Assembly: GCA_030158115.1 (NCBI GenBank)
Contig: JAOATK010000008.1
Span: forward strand, 1 to 64,000
DNA: 64,000 bases
Reading direction: 5' to 3'
Source of the DNA: Legionella sp.
GTDB lineage: Bacteria; Pseudomonadota; Gammaproteobacteria; Legionellales; Legionellaceae
The notes below the pieces were generated by a model. That model was not told the origin of the DNA and did no database searches. It saw nothing but the letters and a program-made list of their open reading frames with translations. Position numbers and translations under genes: made by a program. This document shows, piece by piece, positions 11,420 to 22,076 of this stretch. The stretch's first letter is position 1. Every line of letters begins with the position of its first letter.

Positions 11420-12091
11420 TTACTCGACCAACTCTTTTTTTTCTTCTAGCGAGCGAGAAATCCCTAATTTTTCTTTTAGACGAGCAACAGCATCTGGATC
11501 GTATTGTCTTGTAGTTTTATGCTTTACTACTATGGCAGCGGAGCGTACAGCTTGCACTGGAGTAGTAGGCGCATTATAAGAACGCACAGGGTAAGTCGGT
11601 AAATAATCCTCTGTTGTTGTCGAAGAAGTCACCGTGGCTTTAGGCCGAGAACTTAAGGGCATGAATTTTTGAGTTGTTTTTTCTGCCAACAGTTTACGAG
11701 CATTCCTTACGCCTTTTTCGACTCGTTTTTTAATTTTTGCCGCAGCATATCCTGCTTCTTCTTCTGTTACCTCAGCCACTTCATTGCCCTGTAAATCAAT
11801 ACGCTTTTCACGTAATTTTAAACAAGCTAAATAATCAAGCCTACGAGTAAATAGAACTACGGCTTCACGTAATTTACTTTTTGAAATACCAACATTAGCT
11901 GCTTCATCAGCGTGCAACAAAATATCATCCATGATTCCCGTTTTTAATGGGTGTATGCGCAATGAATTATCGAAAGCCTTGGGGAAATTTGCAGTAAGCC
12001 ACAATAGTGCGTCAGTCCGTGCTTTTTTAGACTGTTTTTTCTGGATTTTATTAATGGCAGCGGTGCAGGGGTGCAGCTCCTGTTTTCTCAT
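11420..12091 (-). CDS. ProQ/FinO-domain RNA-binding protein
   Basis: 223 aa; N-terminal ALLWLTANFPKAFDNSLRIHPLKTGIMDDIL...SKSKLREAVVLFTRRLDYLACLKLREKRIDLQG is typical of ProQ/FinO; basic low-complexity C-terminal tail. Confidence 0.9.
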   Translation of the reverse strand: MRKQELHPCTAAINKIQKKQSKKARTDALLWLTANFPKAFDNSLRIHPLKTGIMDDILLHADEAANVGISKSKLREAVVLFTRRLDYLACLKLREKRIDLQGNEVAEVTEEEAGYAAAKIKKRVEKGVRNARKLLAEKTTQKFMPLSSRPKATVTSSTTTEDYLPTYPVRSYNAPTTPVQAVRSAAIVVKHKTTRQYDPDAVARLKEKLGISRSLEEKKELVE

Positions 12092-12298
12092 CAGTGTACC
12101 TTTGGTTTGATATGGGTTGCTTTATACGGAAATAAGTAAGATCATTCGCATAATGAATGAGCGCGCAATGTACAATGTTTAATGCCAGTTTGCAAGCATT
12201 CTTCATTATATTTAAAGACAAAACCATTATTTGGAGTAGAAAATTACTGAATTATCAGCCTATAATTACTACTAGATCTATCATATAAAAAACAAATT

Positions 12299-12478
12299 AT
12301 GAAACAATTATTTATCGCATTTCTTTCTGTAGTGGCGCCTTGGCTTGTGATGTTAATGAATGATAATCCAGGCGGGGCTTTTGTTGCTTTAATCATGCAG
12401 GTTACTATCATTGGATGGCCTTTTGCAACCCTATGGGCATGGAGAACAGAGTATCCTGGACCTAAGAAGAAAAAATAA
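12299..12478 (+). CDS. Small two-segment membrane protein, Pmp3/YqaE-like
   Basis: Not in ORF track (59 aa). Hand translation: MKQLFIAFLSVVAPWLVMLMNDNPGGAFVALIMQVTIIGWPFATLWAWRTEYPGPKKKK*. Two hydrophobic segments around a G-rich turn, 12 nt upstream of dapB. Confidence 0.7.
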   Translation: MKQLFIAFLSVVAPWLVMLMNDNPGGAFVALIMQVTIIGWPFATLWAWRTEYPGPKKKK

Positions 12479-12490
12479 TCAAGGAACGTT

Positions 12491-13222
12491 ATGTTAACTC
12501 GCGTTATAGTCAATGGTGCTCGTGGTAAAATGGGGGCATTAGCATGCCATACACTACAAAACCATCCGGAATTTGAATTAGTAGCGCAGTTAACTAAAGA
12601 GGATGATTTAGGACAGGCCATCCTAAATACCAAGGCTGAAATCGTAGTAGACCTTACCCGTGCGGATGTTGCTTATCAAAATAGTCTAACCATCATTGAA
12701 CATGGCGCAAATCCTGTGATTGGCACAACAGGGTTACTCCCTGATCAGATTCAAAAATTATCTTCACTTTGTGAAACAAAACATCTTGGTGGACTTATTG
12801 TCCCTAATTTTTCAATTAGTGCTGTATTAATGATGCTATTTGCCGCTAAAGCAGCTGAATATTTCTCGGAAGTTGAAATTATTGAAGCTCATCATCAACA
12901 AAAACTGGATGCCCCTTCAGGCACTGCTTTAAAAACTGCAGAAATGATTGCTTCAGCAAGGAAAAATCCTAAAAACAAATTAAATCTTAAGGAATTAATT
13001 CCCGGTGTACGTGGCGGCATGCATAATGAGGTCCCTATTCATTCTTTACGCCTACCTGGTATTCTTGCTCGCCAAGAGGTTATTTTTGGCAGTACAGGTG
13101 AGACCCTTTCCATTATCGATAATAGTATCGATCGAAGTTGTTTTATGCCCGGCATCGTTTTAGCCTGCCAAAAAGTTGGAAGCCTTAATAAGCTAATCTA
13201 TGGTCTAGAACATTTAATTTAA
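12491..13222 (+). CDS. dapB: 4-hydroxy-tetrahydrodipicolinate reductase
   Basis: 243 aa; VNGARGKMG, IGTTGL, EIIEAHHQQKLDAPSGTAL. Confidence 0.97.
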   Translation: MLTRVIVNGARGKMGALACHTLQNHPEFELVAQLTKEDDLGQAILNTKAEIVVDLTRADVAYQNSLTIIEHGANPVIGTTGLLPDQIQKLSSLCETKHLGGLIVPNFSISAVLMMLFAAKAAEYFSEVEIIEAHHQQKLDAPSGTALKTAEMIASARKNPKNKLNLKELIPGVRGGMHNEVPIHSLRLPGILARQEVIFGSTGETLSIIDNSIDRSCFMPGIVLACQKVGSLNKLIYGLEHLI

Positions 13223-15658
13223 CATGGCATTGTGCCGAGACTGGCAATTAGCCTTCTTAGATTGCTCAAATAAAATTGTCCATTTACTTACCATTTCATC
13301 GACCAAAAAAGATTGATCTTTTTCATTAAAGCTCAATAAGCACCGCAGATCGTTATAAAGAGATTGTGTTGCTAAAGAACGGGACCTAAGCATTTCACTG
13401 CGCTGTAATACAATAGTGAATATATCAGCCACACGCATTACCATTGTTCTTGCATCCTTTGCTTCCATCAAGCTTATAATTTGCTGTATGCCATAAGGAA
13501 GCGAGGGTTTTAAAGGTTTTAACCACCAACCAGCACCCCAAGAACTCATAGCAGGAGTAAACAAGCTTTGTTGGCCAACGATTAAAAACAAAATTTGATA
13601 AAGTTTTTTGCATTGCTTATCGCCCAATTGACTGGCTACTAGTTGGCACAACAACGTATCTTCGTCAGGGAACTGACTTCCTCTGCAAATAACACGAATT
13701 TCATTATTACTAGCTAATTTATCAGACCTCTTCAAACCACTAGCATTTTTCAAGCGCCTGTTAATCTCTTCAGCAATATCAGCAGGGAAATAAGTATCAG
13801 GCGTTTTAATTCCCTCTGAACCAGGAGCATTTGAACCTGCTAACTCTTCGTGATGATGTGTTATAAAAAAATCAGCTACTATGGAAATAAAACGTGATCG
13901 ATTAGACTCTGTGTCTCTAAATTTAGGCCAAGCACCGTACATTTCATAATAAACCCGCATAGCATCTGTATGCATCAATTCAATGGCTTTTCTGTCCTTC
14001 CCACTCACACATGACCCATAGGAATAACCTCCAACGGCCACAATTAGTAATTGCTCTAATGAGCTTAAAAATAATTCTCTGCCTGAATAATCAAAAAATG
14101 TGGCTGTAAATACACCAGAATGTAATACGTCATCATAATCGTTTATTAGCTCATTTAAGCCTGGCACAGAGGGAATATATTTTCTAAGAGCGAGAATAAA
14201 GGCCATACTATTAGCATCTTCTGCCCCAGTATAAAGAGGGTACTTGGCTATATTGAGCGGATGATTTGTTCGAATGATTTGTAAAGCAGCTCTTGAGTCA
14301 TCAATTACAGCGCGAGCCATTTTATCTAGGTGAGAATCAGGTAGTTCAGAAAAAAAACTTAAGAAATAAGGAATCTCAATTGGACTAACTAATGTTTGAA
14401 ACAAAACCAGTTGAGAGGGTTTTGCAAACTCCATCACTTTGGAGAGATTAGCAAGAACATGCCTAGATTGTACTGCTCTTGGTAAATGATTCAGATCATC
14501 TCGTGTTGCAATATGACTTGAACGATATTTCCCTGAGTATATTGGCTGTAACTCTGGCTCTGATTCTTCAGTTTTTTTTAGCCACCACAAAGAATGCACA
14601 CCCCAATTTGCCGGCAAGGGTAACCTACGGTTACGACTGGATAAAACAGAGACAGCTTTTTCAATACTGTCTTTATTTTTAAGTAAATGCTCTAAAAAAT
14701 ACTGTTGATGTTCAGATAAAACCCAGTACCACTGAGGTATTTTAATAAACTGGGCCAGAGATTCTTGATACTCTCCATGGCTAATCATGCTCTGAAAATC
14801 ACCTAAATTTCTATCTATTGCTGAAATAGTCCATTCATTGGATAACAGCTTAAGCATCTCTTGATGATGAATTGGCAATGCTTGAAACCAAGCCGGGAGT
14901 GGTGAAGAGCCTGTATCGATTTGTTGTAAATCACTTTTTAAATCCAGCGCTGTTTCTTTGATCCGCCCCCAAGCCGATAAAAATTCTGCAAAATCCCGTT
15001 TAATATCCACATGTTCAGAGGGTAAATTGCAAAAATAAGCCTGCTTATAATGATGCTCTGTTGTTTCAAAATGACGAAACCAGTCTGGTGTTTTCGGATA
15101 ATTTTCTGCCTGTATGATCGCTAATTCATCTAGAATTTCTTTGTTATAAGGAGCAAGATATTCATCCACTTGTAAAAAATATTTTATTTCAGGGTGACTT
15201 TCCATATGAACCGGAGTCACTGTAACCAAATCATTACGACCTACTGTCATCAAAGCATATTGTTCTGCTTGATTTAATAGTTCAATCGCATTACTACTGG
15301 ATTTATTATAGGCTAAACAGATGATACCAATTACCTTGCTCGTAAACAGTTGCAATTCATCTTGTAGACCACGTAAGGACTCACTAGCTCCATTGTAAGC
15401 TGCTTTATACTCATCAACCGCTCTTTTTAGCGTCGCTTGTGTTAAAGGGGTATGTGCTCTGGGCAATGGATAGGCATCAAGAAGATATTGAAAAGCAGAA
15501 TAGATACTATCGACCCGCTTTTGATAACTATGCTTATAATCAGGTACTTCAGAAAAATTTTCTAGAATATAATTCGGAAAACGGCGGCCTAAAACGGCTA
15601 AGAATTCAGCTGATAATTCGATACCCTCAGGTACGCGTAAAGTAGTTCCTGCTCTCAT
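13214..15658 (-). CDS. Hypothetical large protein (814 aa), function unknown
   Basis: Single long ORF, convergent 9-bp overlap with dapB; no catalytic motif recognised. Confidence 0.8.
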   Translation of the reverse strand: MRAGTTLRVPEGIELSAEFLAVLGRRFPNYILENFSEVPDYKHSYQKRVDSIYSAFQYLLDAYPLPRAHTPLTQATLKRAVDEYKAAYNGASESLRGLQDELQLFTSKVIGIICLAYNKSSSNAIELLNQAEQYALMTVGRNDLVTVTPVHMESHPEIKYFLQVDEYLAPYNKEILDELAIIQAENYPKTPDWFRHFETTEHHYKQAYFCNLPSEHVDIKRDFAEFLSAWGRIKETALDLKSDLQQIDTGSSPLPAWFQALPIHHQEMLKLLSNEWTISAIDRNLGDFQSMISHGEYQESLAQFIKIPQWYWVLSEHQQYFLEHLLKNKDSIEKAVSVLSSRNRRLPLPANWGVHSLWWLKKTEESEPELQPIYSGKYRSSHIATRDDLNHLPRAVQSRHVLANLSKVMEFAKPSQLVLFQTLVSPIEIPYFLSFFSELPDSHLDKMARAVIDDSRAALQIIRTNHPLNIAKYPLYTGAEDANSMAFILALRKYIPSVPGLNELINDYDDVLHSGVFTATFFDYSGRELFLSSLEQLLIVAVGGYSYGSCVSGKDRKAIELMHTDAMRVYYEMYGAWPKFRDTESNRSRFISIVADFFITHHHEELAGSNAPGSEGIKTPDTYFPADIAEEINRRLKNASGLKRSDKLASNNEIRVICRGSQFPDEDTLLCQLVASQLGDKQCKKLYQILFLIVGQQSLFTPAMSSWGAGWWLKPLKPSLPYGIQQIISLMEAKDARTMVMRVADIFTIVLQRSEMLRSRSLATQSLYNDLRCLLSFNEKDQSFLVDEMVSKWTILFEQSKKANCQSRHNAMLN

Positions 15659-15783
15659 TATTTAGTATCCTTACCGCATTTAAGCTTATTGTTCTATCAC
15701 TTATCTATTATTGTATAAATAGTTCTATGAAACAATTACAATGAACAACTTAATTGATAAAAATCATGAAAGGGAGTTTGATG

Positions 15784-17283
15784 ATGACATATCTTGTGCC
15801 TCACTATATAGGCGGCCAATTAATTAATGAAACAAGCACCGCTAGCCATTCTATTTATAACCCTGCCCTGGGCAATGTGATTGGCCAAGTCCATTTTGCC
15901 TCCAAAGCATTATGCGATAAAACCATAGCTAGCGCCAAAACAGCAGGTATTGAATGGGCGCAAACTCCCCCGATTAAAAGAGCTCGGATACTTTTTAAAT
16001 TCAGAGAGTTAATGGAAAAATATCAACTGGATTTAGCTCGATTAGTCACTCGTGAACATGGAAAAACAATTGATGATGCGAAAGGTTCTATTGCGCGCGC
16101 CATTGAGGTCGTTGAATTGCATTGCGGGATTGTTAATCAACTAATGGGCGATTTTTCTGCTGACGTAGCCAATGGGGTTGATTGCCACACTTTCAGACAA
16201 CCTCTTGGTGTTTGTGTAGGTATTTCGCCATTCAATTTTCCCATTATGATCCCCGTCTGGACGATGATACCTGCTATAGCTTGCGGCAATACTTTTATAT
16301 TAAAACCCTCAGAACAAGACCCCTCTGCACCCATCCGCTTATTGGAATTATTGACTGAGGCCGGTTTGCCTGCAGGTGTCGCCAATTGCTTACAAGGCAA
16401 TAAAGAAACCGTCGATTACTTATTGAAACACCCGGATATTGCTGCAGTTACTGCCGTAGCTTCTACCCCAGTGGCCGAATCTATTTATACAACCGCCACA
16501 GCACATGGCAAACGAGCCCATACCTTTGGTGGTGCGAAAAACCATTGTGTGGTTATGCCAGATGCTGATCTCGATCAAGCTGCCGCCGCTATTGTCGGAG
16601 CTGCTTATGGTTCGGCTGGTGAGCGCTGTATGGCAATTTCTGTAATAGTTGCCATAGGCGATGAGGTAGCTGAAGCGCTAATTGCTAAAATGATGCCTCA
16701 AATTCAAAACATGCGAATTGATACAGGGGATGATCCAAAGACTGATATGGGGCCTTTAATCACTAATGCGCACAGACAAAAAATTCTTGCGGCAATTGAG
16801 CAAGGAATCAATGAAGGCGCTCATTTAGTTCTTGATGGGCGAGGATTTAAGCATCCTAAACACCCTGCAGGATTTTTCTTAGGCCCATGCTTATTTGATA
16901 AAGTGACGGAGAAAATGTCCGTGTATCAAAATGAAATTTTTGGCCCTGTTTTAGTTATTATTCGCGTCAATAATTTGGAAGAAGCGCTCGATTTAGTCAA
17001 TAGACATCAATATGGCAATGGTACTGCTATTTTCACGCGGGATGGATTTAGTGCTCGCGAATACAGTCAACGCGTGCAAGTCGGTATGGTGGGAGTCAAT
17101 ATTCCTATTCCTGTACCCATAGCAAATCATCCCTTTGGTGGATGGAAGCGCTCGAGTTTTGGCGACATTAATATGCATGGTGAGGAAAATATTCATTTTT
17201 ATACGCGATTGAAAACAATCACCAGCAAATGGCCTGTTAGCGACATAAAAGAAAATGCGTTTATTATGCCAACACATGATTAA
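15784..17283 (+). CDS. mmsA: CoA-acylating methylmalonate-semialdehyde dehydrogenase
   Basis: ISPFNFPIMIPVWTMIPAIACGNTFILKPSEQDPSAP, GSAGERCMAISV, typical MmsA. ORF begins 15754; start at 15781/15784 after AAAGGGAG is likelier. Confidence 0.95.
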   Translation: MTYLVPHYIGGQLINETSTASHSIYNPALGNVIGQVHFASKALCDKTIASAKTAGIEWAQTPPIKRARILFKFRELMEKYQLDLARLVTREHGKTIDDAKGSIARAIEVVELHCGIVNQLMGDFSADVANGVDCHTFRQPLGVCVGISPFNFPIMIPVWTMIPAIACGNTFILKPSEQDPSAPIRLLELLTEAGLPAGVANCLQGNKETVDYLLKHPDIAAVTAVASTPVAESIYTTATAHGKRAHTFGGAKNHCVVMPDADLDQAAAAIVGAAYGSAGERCMAISVIVAIGDEVAEALIAKMMPQIQNMRIDTGDDPKTDMGPLITNAHRQKILAAIEQGINEGAHLVLDGRGFKHPKHPAGFFLGPCLFDKVTEKMSVYQNEIFGPVLVIIRVNNLEEALDLVNRHQYGNGTAIFTRDGFSAREYSQRVQVGMVGVNIPIPVPIANHPFGGWKRSSFGDINMHGEENIHFYTRLKTITSKWPVSDIKENAFIMPTHD

Positions 17284-17296
17284 GTAAGGAGAAAAA

Positions 17297-18193
17297 ATGG
17301 CGCACATTGGATTTATCGGTTTAGGTCATATGGGCTTACCCATGGCCATTAATCTTCTTAAAGCAGGTCATCAGGTGACAGGCTATGACTTACAACAAAC
17401 TGCCCTAGATGATTTTTCTAAATCAGGGGGTTCTATCGCTCCGAGCGTTAAAGAAATCGCTAAAAAAAATGACGTCATCATCACCATGTTACAAACAGGC
17501 CAACAAGTATTAGGTATTTGCCAGGGGAAAGAAGGTCTTTTTGAAAATTTAAAAGCGGGATCTTTATTTATTGATTGCTCAACTATTGATGTCCCTAGTG
17601 CTCGCGAACTCCATCATCTAGCCGAAACCAAGCGCATCTGCTCAGTGGACTCCCCAGTGTCTGGAGGTACTGCTGGAGCAGCACTTGGAACATTGACCTT
17701 TATGGTAGGAGGCACTGACGCCGCCTTTCAAACAGCCTATCCTATCTTAACTGCGATGGGACAAAAGATTATTCATGCCGGTATAGCAGGAAATGGGCAA
17801 GCAGCCAAAATCTGCAATAATATGATTCTTGGTGTTTCAATGATTGCGATATCTGAAGCCTTTGTCCTTGCCAAACAATTACATCTCTCCCCAGAAAAAC
17901 TATTTGAAGTGGTCAGCAACGCATCAGGACAATGTTGGGCAATGACTAAATATGTTCCCGTGCCTGGGATCCTTGAAAACGCCCCCGCTAATCATGATTA
18001 TAAGCCTGGTTTTGCCGCTGCCATGATGTTGAAAGATTTGTTACTCAGCCAAGACTCAGCCCATTCCGTACAGGTCAACACACCCCTAGCGGCTAAAGCC
18101 ACCCACTTATATCAACAGTTTATTGATCAAGGTCTGGGTGGAACTGATTTTTCAGCCATTATTCAATTAATCGAACAAAGTAGTGAGGTATAA
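17297..18193 (+). CDS. mmsB: 3-hydroxyisobutyrate dehydrogenase
   Basis: 298 aa; IGFIGLGHMGLPMAINLLKAGH, DSPVSGGTAGAALGTLTFMVGG, GNGQAAKICNNMILGVSM. Confidence 0.95.
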   Translation: MAHIGFIGLGHMGLPMAINLLKAGHQVTGYDLQQTALDDFSKSGGSIAPSVKEIAKKNDVIITMLQTGQQVLGICQGKEGLFENLKAGSLFIDCSTIDVPSARELHHLAETKRICSVDSPVSGGTAGAALGTLTFMVGGTDAAFQTAYPILTAMGQKIIHAGIAGNGQAAKICNNMILGVSMIAISEAFVLAKQLHLSPEKLFEVVSNASGQCWAMTKYVPVPGILENAPANHDYKPGFAAAMMLKDLLLSQDSAHSVQVNTPLAAKATHLYQQFIDQGLGGTDFSAIIQLIEQSSEV

Positions 18194-18195
18194 AC

Positions 18196-20063
18196 ATGCA
18201 TGTGGCATCTCCAATGAAGCTGACCCCGACTGAAGACTCTTTAAGCGAATTTTGGTCAGAAATTGCAGAGCAAACCATAACGTGGTTAAGCCCTTGGAAG
18301 ACCGTTCTTGAGGGGGATTTTAATCATGGCAATGTGACCTGGTTCAAGGGTGCCACACTGAATGTCAGCATGAATTGTTTAGACCGCCATTTACCGCATA
18401 AGGCAAATCAGCCAGCTATTATTTGGGAAGGTGATAGTGCTCAACACCAAACATTAACCTTTGCCCAATTGCATGCTGAAGTATGCCGCATGAGCAATGT
18501 CTTAAAACATTTAAACATAAAAAAAGGAGATAAAGTGGCTATTTATCTTCCCATGATCCCTGAAGCGGCAATTAGCATGCTCGCTTGTGCACGAATAGGT
18601 GCTGTACACACGGTCGTTTTTGCCGGGTTTTCTGCACAAGCCTTAAGACAAGCCTGATTGCAGCAGATTGTGTCTGCCTTATCACAACAGACAGCTTCCA
18701 TCGCGGGGGAAAATTAGTCGACTTAAAAGAGACTGTTCATAAAGCCTGCAATCAATTATCACTTCAGCGCCTTCATATTAAAAATGAAAATGCGCCGCTA
18801 ACTTTTGATAAAATGACAGATCATTATTGGCATGAATTAAAAGCACAAGTCAGTGATCATTGTGATCCTGAGCCTATGGCTGCAGAAGATCCATTATTTA
18901 TTTTATACACTTCTGGCAGCACAGGAAAACCTAAGGGTGTAGTCCATACGACGGGAGGTTATCTAGTACAAACTGCTTATACTCATCAACTCATATTTGA
19001 TTGCAAAGAAAATGAAATATTCTGGTGCACCGCGGATGTAGGCTGGATTACAGGCCATAGTTATGTGGTCTATGGTCCACTGTGTAATGGCATAACCAGT
19101 CTAATGTACGAGGGAGTGCCTACTTGGCCAACGTCTTCTCGTAACTGGGAAATTATTGATAAATATCAAGTCAATGTATTTTATACTGCACCTACAGCGA
19201 TACGTGCCCTAATGCGCGCGGGTGATGAATGGTTAGAATCTAGCTCCAGAGACTCTTTAAGATTATTAGGATCCGTGGGTGAGCCTATTAACCCTGAAGC
19301 ATGGCAATGGTTTTATGAAAAGGTAGGGCAAAACAGATGCCCGATTGTTGATACCTGGTGGCAAACAGAAACCGGCTCTATCATGATAAGCCCTCGTTGT
19401 GATGAGGCACCATTTAAGCCTGGAGCTGCTAGACATCCAATCCCTGGAGTGGTTCCCGTCTTACTAAATGAAAAAGGCAAAGAAATAACAGGTGCCGGTG
19501 AAGGGTTTCTTGCTATTAAATATCCTTGGCCTGCCATGGCAAGAACTATTGCGGGTGATCATGCTCGATATTGTCAGACTTATTTCCAAAATGGGTACTA
19601 CATCACCGGTGATGGAGCCAAACGTGATGAGGAAGGTGATTATTGGATTACGGGGCGTGTCGATGATGTGATAAATGTATCTGGGCACCGTTTAGGGACC
19701 GCGGAAATTGAAAGTGCTTTAGTCAGTCATCCAGCAATTGCTGAAGCGGCTGTTGTTGGTATTCCTCACGATCTGAAAGGCCAAGGGATTTATGCCTATG
19801 TTACTTTAAAACAAAATATGCTCGCATCAAACACGCTTGAGACTGAATTAATCGAACAAGTAAAAAAAGAAATCGGCGCTATTGCTAAGCCGGATAAAAT
19901 TCATTTTGCCAATGAATTGCCTAAAACCCGCTCTGGAAAAATCATGCGTCGGATTTTACGTAAAATAGCCTGCAAAGAAGTTCAGAGTCTTGAGGAGTTA
20001 GGTGATTTATCAACCTTAGCAAATCCACAGATTGTTGAAGAGTTAATAGCGATCAACGCCTAA
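18196..20063 (+). pseudogene. Acetyl-/propionyl-CoA synthetase (AMP-forming), frameshifted
   Basis: ORF 18196-18657 ends ...HTVVFAGFSAQALRQA*; the homologous continuation SLIAADCVCLITTDSFHRGGKLVDLKE... is in the other frame (track ORF 18585-20063) with SGSTGKPKGVVHTTGGY, DTWWQTETGSIMI and KTRSGKIMRRILRK. Frame change lies at about 18640-18655. Confidence 0.88.
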
Positions 20064-20071
20064 ATTTGGAG

Positions 20072-20089
20072 AGCCGCATATCAGCGGCT
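20072..20089. terminator. Short hairpin in acs/engB convergent gap, candidate terminator
   Basis: AGCCGC-ATATCA-GCGGCT followed by TTACTTAATTT. Confidence 0.5.
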
Positions 20090-20114
20090 TTACTTAATTT
20101 GGATTTGATCTTGT

Positions 20115-20717
20115 TTAACTCATCTCAAACCACTGATTCAATAAAGCAATAAACTCATCAAGCCCTTCTTTTTTTAAAGAAGAAAATGATTGGACACTGA
20201 TTAGATGAGCGGCTAGCTCATAATGCTTGCGAACTTTAAGGACTGTGTTTTTAACCTCACTGCGACTTAATTTATCCGATTTAGTTAATAAGATATGAAC
20301 AGGAAGATCTCGATTCAAAGCCCAATCAATCATCATTTGATCCAGGTCTTTTAGAGGATGGCGCACATCCATTAATAAGACTAAGCCTTTTAAACTTTGA
20401 CGTGTCTCTAAATAGTGCGCTAAATTTTTTTGCCATTCCATTTTCACTTGCAAAGCTACTTTGGCATAGCCATAGCCTGGCAAATCTACTAAACGACGTT
20501 CATCATCGAGGGTAAATAAATTGATTAATTGAGTTCGTCCAGGCGTTTTACTAGTTCGAGCTAAGCCTTTAATTCTTGTTAAGCAATTGAGAGCACTGGA
20601 TTTACCTGCGTTAGAACGACCAGCAAAAGCAACTTCATAACCAGTATCTTCTGGCAACTGGCTAACTTTGGCCGCACTTTTTAAAAAAACTGCTTTAGAA
20701 TATGGATTTTCAAACAT
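20115..20717 (-). CDS. engB: Ribosome biogenesis GTP-binding protein EngB (YihA/YsxC)
   Basis: [18 protein letters not shown] (G1), [18 protein letters not shown]. Start at [15 protein letters not shown] (20717) preferred over 20768. Confidence 0.95.
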   Translation of the reverse strand: MFENPYSKAVFLKSAAKVSQLPEDTGYEVAFAGRSNAGKSSALNCLTRIKGLARTSKTPGRTQLINLFTLDDERRLVDLPGYGYAKVALQVKMEWQKNLAHYLETRQSLKGLVLLMDVRHPLKDLDQMMIDWALNRDLPVHILLTKSDKLSRSEVKNTVLKVRKHYELAAHLISVQSFSSLKKEGLDEFIALLNQWFEMS

Positions 20718-20784
20718 GATATAATATTTTGGAATTAGACTAAGGCAGTGTACCATTACTTCAGCCATTTATTATGAGAAATCG

Positions 20785-21384
20785 ATGAAAAAATTTGTAT
20801 CTTACTTCATCTTGTGGTTCCCAATCATTATGTACGCGCAAGAAAATGCGCTCCCTATCGCTAATAAGGCAATTATTTGTGCGGCCTGTCATGGTCAAAA
20901 AGGCATTAGTAGCAATCCCCAATGGCCTAATTTAGCAGGCCAACATGCAAGCTATTTTCTAAAACAGCTTCATGACATGAAAGACAGCAGCCTACGTGAT
21001 GCGCCTACAATGAGTGCTCTGATTGCTACATTAAGTGCACAGGACATGGATGACTTAGCATCGTATTATGCTAAAATCCCGGCAGCGCAAGGAAAGACTC
21101 CCAAAAAATTTCTGCTTCGTGGAGAACAACTCTATCGTGGCGGAGACTTTACAAAAAGGATAGCGGCTTGCATCGCATGTCATGGCCCCCAGGGGACAGG
21201 TAATGCTTCTGCAAAATTTCCAGTGGTTTCAGGCCAACACGCAGCTTATACAGTGCAACAATTACTGGCTTTTAAAACCGGGAAGAGAACCAATGATTTA
21301 AATCATATCATGCAAGACATCAGCAGAAAAATGAGTCAAGAGGATATGGAAGCGGTAGCACATTATATTGAAGGCTTACACTAA
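20785..21384 (+). CDS. Cytochrome c4-type di-heme protein
   Basis: Signal peptide and two heme motifs, CAACH and CIACH. Confidence 0.93.
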   Translation: MKKFVSYFILWFPIIMYAQENALPIANKAIICAACHGQKGISSNPQWPNLAGQHASYFLKQLHDMKDSSLRDAPTMSALIATLSAQDMDDLASYYAKIPAAQGKTPKKFLLRGEQLYRGGDFTKRIAACIACHGPQGTGNASAKFPVVSGQHAAYTVQQLLAFKTGKRTNDLNHIMQDISRKMSQEDMEAVAHYIEGLH

Positions 21385-21413
21385 CCCCCCGATGGGCTTA
21401 ACAGGAAATTAAA

Positions 21414-22016
21414 ATGCTAAAAAAATTAATTTGTTTTTTCTTACTATTCCCTACAATGGTTTTGGCCGATACATTTGTGGAGGGTAAAGATTACCAAGTA
21501 GTGACAAACGTCCAAGCCTTAAAAAGTAAAACACCTCTGATTCAGGAATTTTTTAGTTATGGCTGTCCTTGGTGTTATAAAATTGAAATGCCTCTTCAGG
21601 CCTGGATTGGTAAAATGGGAAAAAGCGTTGAATTTGAGCGAGTACCTGTTGTTTTCAAACCCAGCTGGGAACTATATGCCAAAGCTTATTACACTGCTAA
21701 AACCCTAGCTCTTTCTGAAAAATTAAACCCTGCTTTGTTTAAAGCCATTCAAATAGATAAAAAATCTCTAGACACTAAACAAACCATGATTAATTTCTTT
21801 GTAGCATATGGTGTTGATAAAGAAATTGCTAAAAGTGCTTTTGAAAGCTCACCAACCATTGATATGAAAGTGCAAACTGGAATGGCATTGATGGCAACAT
21901 ATCAGATTAATGCGGTTCCTGCTTTTGTAGTCAACAACAAATACAAAACCGATTTGCAAATGGCGGGCAGCCCGGCGCGTTTGATCGAAATATTAGATTA
22001 TTTGCTTAGAAAATAA
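21414..22016 (+). CDS. dsbA: Thiol:disulfide interchange protein DsbA
   Basis: Signal peptide, FFSYGCPWCYKIE (CPWC), NAVPAFVVNNKY cis-Pro region. Confidence 0.92.
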   Translation: MLKKLICFFLLFPTMVLADTFVEGKDYQVVTNVQALKSKTPLIQEFFSYGCPWCYKIEMPLQAWIGKMGKSVEFERVPVVFKPSWELYAKAYYTAKTLALSEKLNPALFKAIQIDKKSLDTKQTMINFFVAYGVDKEIAKSAFESSPTIDMKVQTGMALMATYQINAVPAFVVNNKYKTDLQMAGSPARLIEILDYLLRK

Positions 22017-22040
22017 ATCATAATATAACTGCAAGAAGAT

Positions 22041-22076
22041 GTAGGTTGGTGCTAAACGGTAACGAAGCCAACCTAC
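22041..22076. repeat. REP-like palindrome in dsbA/22073 convergent gap
   Basis: GTAGGTTGG (22041-22049) / CCAACCTAC (22068-22076). Confidence 0.75.

Noticed and set aside
11373-11579. 68-aa plus ORF
   Set aside because: Mostly antisense to the ProQ-like gene C-terminus, no recognisable features.
12244-12633. 129-aa minus ORF
   Set aside because: Antisense to the small Pmp3-like ORF and dapB start; no homology pattern.
18585-18655. Programmed ribosomal frameshift in the acyl-CoA synthetase
   Set aside because: No X XXY YYZ slippery heptamer or obvious downstream pseudoknot; indel or sequencing error is simpler.
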